NCBI RefSeq assembly: GCF_001643305.1
Contig: NZ_LSGW01000060.1
Location: 1-49,963 of the forward strand
DNA from: Aeromonas salmonicida subsp. salmonicida
Lineage (GTDB): Bacteria; Pseudomonadota; Gammaproteobacteria; Enterobacterales; Aeromonadaceae
Length of the DNA: 49,963 nucleotides
Reading direction: 5' to 3'
Part shown: in pieces, positions 44,286 through 49,963 of the stretch
How the letters are laid out: each line of letters starts with the position of its first letter
Numbering within the stretch: position 1 is the stretch's first letter
The notes under the pieces: generated by a model
What the model saw: only the letters and a program-made list of their open reading frames with translations
Database searches by the model: none
What the model was told of the DNA's origin: nothing
Position numbers and translations under genes: made by a program

Positions 44286-44894
44286 ATGGTGCGTCAATCT
44301 CTACTGCTGCTGGTCATGTTGACCACGACTCCCTTTTCAGCGGCCACCGAAACCTTCTCGTTCCAGAGTTACCAGCAAGGCGTGCTGCGCATGACGTTGA
44401 TAAGTCCGAGTCTGGATGGGGAGTTGCTGCTGCGCCGTGGTGAGCAGTTTGAGCCTCTGAACAACATAGTACTGGAACGGCTTTTCACTTTGCGGGTGGC
44501 ACTGCCCTGCCAATGGCTGACGGACGGCAGCATTCTCTATTGGTCTTTACCGGGGCGACCGCTGCTCAGTGTAACCATTCCTGCCCAGTCCTGCGTCACT
44601 GCACCTTCGGCGCCACCGCCACTCCCACCGGTTCTGATATATGGAAAGCAGGGTAAATGTCTGATCGACACAGGTGGGAATACTTTGTGGCGAGTGGCAA
44701 CCGAGCTTGCCAAACGCAATCGAGCCAGTATCTACCAGAACGTTTACGCCATTTTTGTTACCAATAAACGGGCTTTTGCCGGCGAGGATATCCACCGCTT
44801 GCGCAGTCGCAGACTCTATTGCCCCGATCCCGCACTTGTTGACCATATAGAGCCAGAGCATGCCAGCCGGATGTTCAAAGAGACGGTCAGGTAG
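44286..44894 (+). CDS. Exported FimV-like protein with a LysM-type segment
   Basis: About 202 aa. A signal peptide (MVRQSLLLLVMLTTTPFSA) is followed by a domain of unknown type and a Pro-rich linker (TAPSAPPPLPPV). The C-terminal segment GGNTLWRVATELAKRN...YQNVYAIFVTNKRAF..EDIHRLRSRRLYCP matches the layout of the FimV/HubP/TspA peptidoglycan-binding repeat (DTLW..A...N..Q...A....N..AF..GNI..L..G..L..P). It lacks the long acidic TM part of true FimV. It is convergent with the fimbrial cluster; a functional link is not shown. The alternative TTG start at 44268 is less likely. Confidence 0.65.
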   Translation: MVRQSLLLLVMLTTTPFSAATETFSFQSYQQGVLRMTLISPSLDGELLLRRGEQFEPLNNIVLERLFTLRVALPCQWLTDGSILYWSLPGRPLLSVTIPAQSCVTAPSAPPPLPPVLIYGKQGKCLIDTGGNTLWRVATELAKRNRASIYQNVYAIFVTNKRAFAGEDIHRLRSRRLYCPDPALVDHIEPEHASRMFKETVR

Positions 44895-44946
44895 GTACGG
44901 GAGACGGTGTTCTCTTGACCGCAAGTTCTTTAGTCGAGAGCAAGGG

Positions 44947-45624
44947 CTAATCTGGCCAGCAGTCCTTGCCAACTGCGATGAAGCGTGACTGATAGACGAT
45001 CAGCTTCTGGTTGCCGGACTGACTAATCTTGGTGTTGCGATAGGTCTCGCCGGGCAGCAGGTACTTGCTGTCGGCTTCAATGTCAGACTGCTCACAGCCT
45101 TGTTTGACCATAAACTCGAAGTAGGTATTGCCGGTGTTGATGATGTTCCCCACTGTCTGATTGAGCTGGTATTGAAAATGGACCTGGCGTGGGCGAACCA
45201 CCAGAATGGACTGTAGGGCCAGTTTCATCTCTTGGGTCCCAGTGGCTGCAGTATTTTCCTTCGTCGCCAACTGTGCTGCGGGTGATTCAATGAAGGTTAA
45301 CCAATAATATCGCTCCTGATGGTCTGGCTCTCCCTTATAGAATATTTTGACATTCTGCTGTTGTCCGGCTCGTAGCACAAACCGCTTTGGTGAATATAAA
45401 AGCTCCCCTGCCGGCATGTCTATCGGCAGACCATTGACCGTTGGATTTGTAATTTTTTTAACCTGTACTTCATATATCTTAGTTGTCTCATTGTTGTTGG
45501 TGACTGTCTTGGTCAAAAAGTCAATTGAGGGTTCCATTATGGTGGTGGCAGACCCTATATCTATGGCAAAAGTTGGCCAAGAAAAAGCTATTAGTGTCAG
45601 CGCGTTGAATGGTTTTCGCATCAT
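44947..45624 (-). CDS. Periplasmic fimbrial chaperone, alternate chaperone/usher type
   Basis: 225 aa. A signal peptide (MMRKPFNALTLIAFSWPTFA) is followed by a PapD-like immunoglobulin domain (LLYSPKRFVLRAGQQQNVKIFYKG) and a second domain with two cysteines (KQGCEQSD, KDCWPD), as in CooB/CblB-type chaperones. These cap fimbrial subunits in the periplasm. It lies 4 bp downstream of the tip adhesin gene. It is a second chaperone in the cluster, since another runs off the right edge. The frame is intact although the usher and adhesin are broken. AT content is well above that of the neighbouring core genes, suggesting horizontal origin. Confidence 0.78.
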   Translation of the reverse strand: MMRKPFNALTLIAFSWPTFAIDIGSATTIMEPSIDFLTKTVTNNNETTKIYEVQVKKITNPTVNGLPIDMPAGELLYSPKRFVLRAGQQQNVKIFYKGEPDHQERYYWLTFIESPAAQLATKENTAATGTQEMKLALQSILVVRPRQVHFQYQLNQTVGNIINTGNTYFEFMVKQGCEQSDIEADSKYLLPGETYRNTKISQSGNQKLIVYQSRFIAVGKDCWPD

Positions 45625-45628
45625 ATTT

Positions 45629-47247
45629 TCACTTCCACACGCTTTTCACACTGATGGTACCACTTTGATACACTTCCCCTTCCCACTGCTCCCCCCCAAC
45701 TGTCTGATTGACACTCTTGGGTCTGAGGTCAAATAGCAGACTGATGTCATAGAAGCGGATAGCCCCCGCAACACTATCGGATTCTGCCCATGGGATGGAT
45801 GAGCGAGTTTCAACTATGCCTAATTTCCTTAGGTCCAATGGTGTGCCATCACAATAAACTTGAGCAAACATATTCTTGAATGAGCCAATTCGGTCAGTAA
45901 ATTGTATTTTAGCCGGAACTTCAACAGCCATGCTCTGAGTGACATTGTTGGGTGGATAGAAAGTACAGTTTTTATTGAATGGTGAGCCCATATCTTGCCT
46001 AATAGATACTTCCAGTGATTCAGAGGGAACACTGGCTGACTCAGTGATCAGATATTCGAATTCGAGTTTGTCGCGGCCCACTGTGCCGCTTTTAACCGGG
46101 TGGGTTAGCCCATTTTTTTCTCTGATGGCTACTGACATCTGTCTGCTGGTAAAATTGACATCTGTGGAGCCTTTTATCTCATAGAGGCCGCTGCCCGGAT
46201 GAAGCTCATTGTTTACAATCAAGCTGAACATGTTGACCAGGCTTCGAGGGGGGGGGATCTTAGAAATCTCTTTTATCACATTCTTTGACATGAAGATATA
46301 AACAGTATTTGACTTGTGCAATTGGCTGAAAGGCATCTTGGAGCCCTGCTTATACCAGGTGTTCTTGTCGGTGCTTATTTGAAAGTCACTCTGTGAGAGA
46401 GAGGCCAATCTACTGTCTTTAATACCGGGTGTGAGCGACAGCATATCGATATTTATAGATGAGGCCAGAGTCAGTTCATGGGTCAGGAAGCGGCATGCAA
46501 CACCTTGGTTACCCGCGACCACCGATGATTCACAGTCACGGGAACTGGGTAAAATATAAAATTCGCCGTTATTTGAAATCATGATGTCAACGGACACCGG
46601 ACTATTATATAGGCGAAGATGACCTTCCTTAATAAAGGTGACGTTTTTTTATGCCAGCGGTTGTTGTTAGCGTCAAGACTACTGTATGTTGTGCAGTCGG
46701 CTTCCTTCAGGAAAGTCGCTGTCCAACAGTAATTTATATTGGTGGTGAATTTATTTCCTACTGGCATTTTATTAAGGTGGCTCATGTACCCTTGGCTTAT
46801 TCTGGGGTTTATCAGGCGCGCATCCCTATCCTTGATGACTAGACGAAACCCATCCGTTTTAATTAAGGTGTTGCCTGCTTCAAAGATAGATGATTGGCTG
46901 CTGCTCTGATATTTCCAGCAATGCAAGCCTAAGTAAGGGGAATTCACCACAGGGTTATCTTCCCATACCTCTATGTTGTACACGAAACCCCATGGTACAC
47001 CGGGGATGGTTCTATCTTCACCATCAGAAAGATATGACAGGTCCCCGTGATCAGGATGAGTTGTAAAGTTACTTGAACCTGTGATTCTAGCTCCATTTGA
47101 TAGTGCGCCAATATAAATATTATCTCTATCCTCCACGGTAATAAATTTGCTTTGCGCAGGTGGAAGAATAGTGACCTTGACCGCATGCACAGTCGGCGAG
47201 ATTAAAAATATTAAAAAAATAAATAGGCTTGGTCGCTTTATTGTCAT
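45629..47247 (-). pseudogene. Fimbrial tip adhesin/minor subunit (CooD/TcfD-like), frameshifted at a poly-A tract
   Basis: The first frame (from 47247) has a signal peptide (MTIKRPSLFIFLIFLISPTVHA) and runs to about 46644; the remainder continues in another frame to 45629. At 46644-46650 the coding strand has seven A (CAT-AAAAAAA-CG); eight A would join them as WHKKNVTFIKEGHLRLYN and give about 539 aa. The position between usher and chaperone and the Cys-containing, beta-rich composition fit the tip adhesin of alternate (CS1-type) fimbriae, though it is longer than CooD (about 360 aa). No clear adhesin motif is visible. It is AT-rich compared with the core genes. Confidence 0.75.
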
Positions 47248-47268
47248 CTTGATACCTGTGTAAAGTAA

Positions 47269-49590
47269 TCATCTCATTACGTAACTTTCCAGCCCTTTGC
47301 ACAGAACATCACCCACCCAGGCTGCTCCTGTGTGACTTGAAAGATCCATATCCGCTTCGCAAAATTTATCGCCATGTTTAAACGTTAGTGTTGGATGATT
47401 TTTATCAACATCCAAAGAAAATTCACCGGCGGCATTCGTCATGGCTGTGCCGATATGGTTGTCGATGCGAGCGTTGGCCAGCGGGTTGCCATCTTCGGCC
47501 CGTATTATGCCGAAAACGGTGACCATCTCTTTGATGGTGCTGCTTGCATCCAGGGTGGCAACGTTGCCGGGAAACAGGGTGTAACGCTGTTTCCCGGTAT
47601 TGATGTCATAACTGTCTCTGCCCGTCTTGCTGTTAAGGAGTTCGATTTCATACTCCTGATAGGGCTGCAGGGCCAGAAAGGTCTGTTCCCCCAGTAAGGG
47701 GTAATCCTGGCCATTGACTTTGGCCAGCATCTGCCCGTCTTGGCCGAGCCCGGTCTGGACGACTATGCCTGAACCTGCGGTACTTTGATGGGAGGCGAGG
47801 AGCGATCCATCCGCAGTGATCAGTGCACCACGAGCAATGAGGTTGCCGTTGACATCACCGCTCTCTCCACGCCCCAAGGTCATGGTGCCGCCTATCACTC
47901 TGTGCTCGAAACCCAATGTGCCAGAGAGCGCCATATCGCGGTCATCGCGTTAAACGATGCCAGGTTGATGACGCCATCCATCCGTTGCTGGTAGTTGAGG
48001 TTTGCCGTCGTCTGACCTTGCTCATTGCTGCTCATGCCCAAGCTGAACAGGTTGTCGAATGGAATTGAGTAGTCAAGCGTGATGCTCTTGTTATTGAAGT
48101 CATTGAACACACTGCCGTCGCTTTGCAGACTGGCACGCAGCGACAAATTGCCGTACCGACCCGCATAGAGGTGCTGGTAGTAATCCATAAAACTGCGATC
48201 ACGGCTCATCTGACTGTCGTGAGTGGTATTGAATGTCAGATGACCCAAGCCAGTGACCCATCCCCCCATGTTGAGCGTGATGCCTGCGGAATAAAGCTCG
48301 CTCTCGCCGACCGTCAAGGCGTTGCCAGTTTTCAGTTTCTCCTGGCTGACCCAGAGCGAGGCATTGTCATGGGCTTGTAGCGAGAGGCTGGAAGCAAGGC
48401 GCCATGAATGATCGGTGGCCAGCATGCTTTGCAGCTGGGCAGTGATTTGATCGGTTGCCTGCCAGCTTGTACTGGCCTCTCCGACGGCTGCGTCCTTGAA
48501 GCCATAGGCGGTGGTGGCCAGTTCGAGCGTCTCCAGTGTGCGGGCCAGCGAGAGGCCAAGCAGGGGAGAATCGCCACCCTCATGGGAGTCTTCCATTACC
48601 CCCCCCCCACCATTGCCATCCCCACTCCTGGGTGAATCCCATCCTGCTGCCCAGTTTGGTGACACGCTGGGTGCTGGTGTCGGTCAGGCGTCCGTCCCGA
48701 TAGACACGGACTTCGCCGTTGGCTGGCATAAAGACTTGTATCGGGGTGGTGGACTGGTTGGCGTTCTGCTTGCGAGATTGGGCCTGGTTACCATAAGAGG
48801 CACCATAAATACGGCCAGTGGTCAAACCTGTCACCACGCCCAATGTTTGCAAATCCCACGTCGACACCATGCCGGCTGCGACGCGACGATCATCGAAATC
48901 CCGTTCATACATGGCACGATAGATATCCCCGCTCTGCTCTGGTTCACCGAGGTTATAAAGCGAGGCATTCATGGCTAGGTGATGCGACCCTGCCCCGACC
49001 ATGCTGTCCAGCTGCAGGAAGTTGGAATCGCTGTGACCGCCGCTCCTGTTGCGGGCAAATGAGTAACCCAGGTTGTAGCGATGCACCCCTGTCAGCGTAT
49101 CGACGGTTGGAGTCAAGGTGATGCGATCGTCTTGCTGCTGTGCCTTGCCGAATGCGGCTCGGGATACTCGTATGGTCAATAACATGGCAACCAGGTCAAG
49201 CTGCATGCTGGCATTGTCATCGATCAGCAAGGTACCGTCCGTAGAAAAGGTGCGTATCTGCTCACTGGCTAGCATGGCGGTCAGCTTGTCGTTCAGCAGG
49301 GCCTGTTGTTGGCCGACACTGAAATCAATGTTCAGTAGATGCAGCTTGCCGCCCTGCAGCAGCAAGGTGGCATTGCCGATGGCCTCATCGGTCAGCGTAT
49401 CAATCTGATGGTCGGCATCTGCATATTGAAGGCGGACGGGCACAGCAAGACCGTCCTGCAGTGCCTGGACAAAGCTGACAGGAATGAGAACATTGGCAAT
49501 GCGCAGTGGTATCGCAGTGTCGGCGCGAGCCGACATTGCCAGAAAACAGAGCACCACAAGCAGGCCGGAGGCAGCGATCGGGAGGGACAT
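47269..49590 (-). pseudogene. Outer-membrane usher of alternate chaperone/usher fimbriae (CooC/TcfC-like), two frameshifts
   Basis: Signal peptide MSLPIAASGLLVVLCFLAMSARA at 49590. Three frames are needed: 49590 to about 48608, about 48598 to 47950, and 47950 to 47269. The first break is at a run of ten G (coding strand; 48608-48599): nine or twelve G would continue TGG TGG GGG ... GTA ATG GAA. The second, near 47943-47950, needs one added base (FNADDRDMALSGTLGF). Both corrections give 773 aa with the motifs IPIQVFMPANGEVRVYRDG, barrel-like strands and a C-terminal carboxypeptidase-like domain. That is about 100 aa shorter than CooC (869 as remembered); sequence around the G run may have been lost. 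The usher would export and assemble the fimbria. Confidence 0.82.
48599..48608 (-). repeat. Homopolymer of ten G in the usher gene
   Basis: Ten C on the plus strand. Tracts of this length slip readily during replication. The usher frame is open across the tract for nine or twelve G and closed for ten. Confidence 0.9.
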
Positions 49591-49626
49591 ATGGGTTCCA
49601 CAATCTAAAGCTCAAAAGAATGAGTG

Positions 49627-49963
49627 TTACTTGACGACCACGAATTCAGGTCCGAGCCAGAGGCCAAGGTGGCTCTTGTCGTGATGGATGTTGACACGCT
49701 TGAAGGCCCTGTGTTTGCCCGGCAGGTCGTAATAGGTCTCTTTGCACTGCTCGCTTGGCTTGTCGCTGCACACGCCATACGCGACGACCCGGTACGAGGC
49801 ATTGCCCCGATTGATAAGCTCGCCGTTCTGCAATGCATAATCAAAGTGGCTGCGACGTGGGGTGACCACCAGAATGGTGCCAACGATGGCAGATGTGGTG
49901 GCAACGGCCTGGCGACGTTCATTGCGCAGCTCATCCATGGACAGGTGCATATTCCGGCCGATC
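49627..49963 (-). CDS. Fimbrial periplasmic chaperone, C-terminal part (5' end beyond window)
   Basis: A 111-codon frame open to the window edge. It contains the PapD-like VVTPRRSHFDYALQNG strand pair and a C-terminal domain with two cysteines (GVCSD, EQCKE), matching the second chaperone's layout (IVGTILVVTPRRSHF here, LQSILVVRPRQVHFQ there). It is located 36 bp upstream of the usher gene, as expected in a chaperone-(pilin)-usher-adhesin cluster. The major pilin gene is not between this chaperone and the usher, so it must lie outside the window. Confidence 0.78.
   Translation of the reverse strand, partial: IGRNMHLSMDELRNERRQAVATTSAIVGTILVVTPRRSHFDYALQNGELINRGNASYRVVAYGVCSDKPSEQCKETYYDLPGKHRAFKRVNIHHDKSHLGLWLGPEFVVVK

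Overview
The window looks like a chromosomal segment of an Aeromonas species. The protein families, the gene orders gmk-rpoZ-spoT-trmH and pldB-yigL, the Arg-His-Leu-Pro tRNA cluster, and a type III effector related to Vibrio VopS all fit that genus. At least six genes carry clear inactivating lesions: nonsense codons, single-base frameshifts and a 10-bp tandem duplication. That density of decay, together with a broken vopS/aopS-type effector, points to A. salmonicida; this species call is inference. The spoT/gmk block, the tRNA cluster and two parS-like sites suggest a position fairly close to the replication origin.

Layout. 1-1582 (minus): a Fic-domain T3SS effector gene with an early stop codon, and its CesT-type chaperone. 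1695-5442: avtA, a small exported protein, and a divergent AraC/MFS pair in which both genes are broken. 5431-13730 (minus): the kdpFABCDE potassium uptake system, with a triplicated kdpE 3' end at one side and a striking promoter/leader at the other. 13811-22183 (minus): gor, an orphan sensor kinase, and a tetR-MFP-RND efflux operon with a clear operator. 22328-22872: four tRNAs. 23033-29728: a lectin-like lipoprotein, then yigL, pldB, trmH, spoT, rpoZ and gmk. 30028-31982: a heptosyltransferase and kdkA (LPS core). 32053-36368: a PAS/degenerate GGDEF protein, two DMT transporters, a small coupled membrane protein and a LysR regulator. 36347-37560: an auxiliary-type tryptophanyl-tRNA synthetase with what looks like a complete Trp attenuator, including a leader peptide with tandem Trp codons. 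37552-44894: uspA, fabV, a frameshifted TPR-GGDEF gene, ftnA, a BaiN/YhiN-type flavoprotein, leuE and a FimV-like protein. 44947-49963 (minus): an alternate chaperone/usher (CS1/Tcf-like) fimbrial cluster whose usher and tip adhesin are frameshifted at or near homopolymers.

How the genes work together. Most genes form standard housekeeping modules: K+ uptake with its two-component control, the stringent response, LPS core assembly, redox and iron storage, and drug efflux. The accessory parts (T3SS effector, fimbriae, AraC/MFS) are the decaying ones. The most interesting regulatory structures are the trpS attenuator, the kdpF leader with mutually exclusive hairpins, the array of 11-bp KdpE-type repeats, and a CRP-box/terminator arrangement upstream of fabV.
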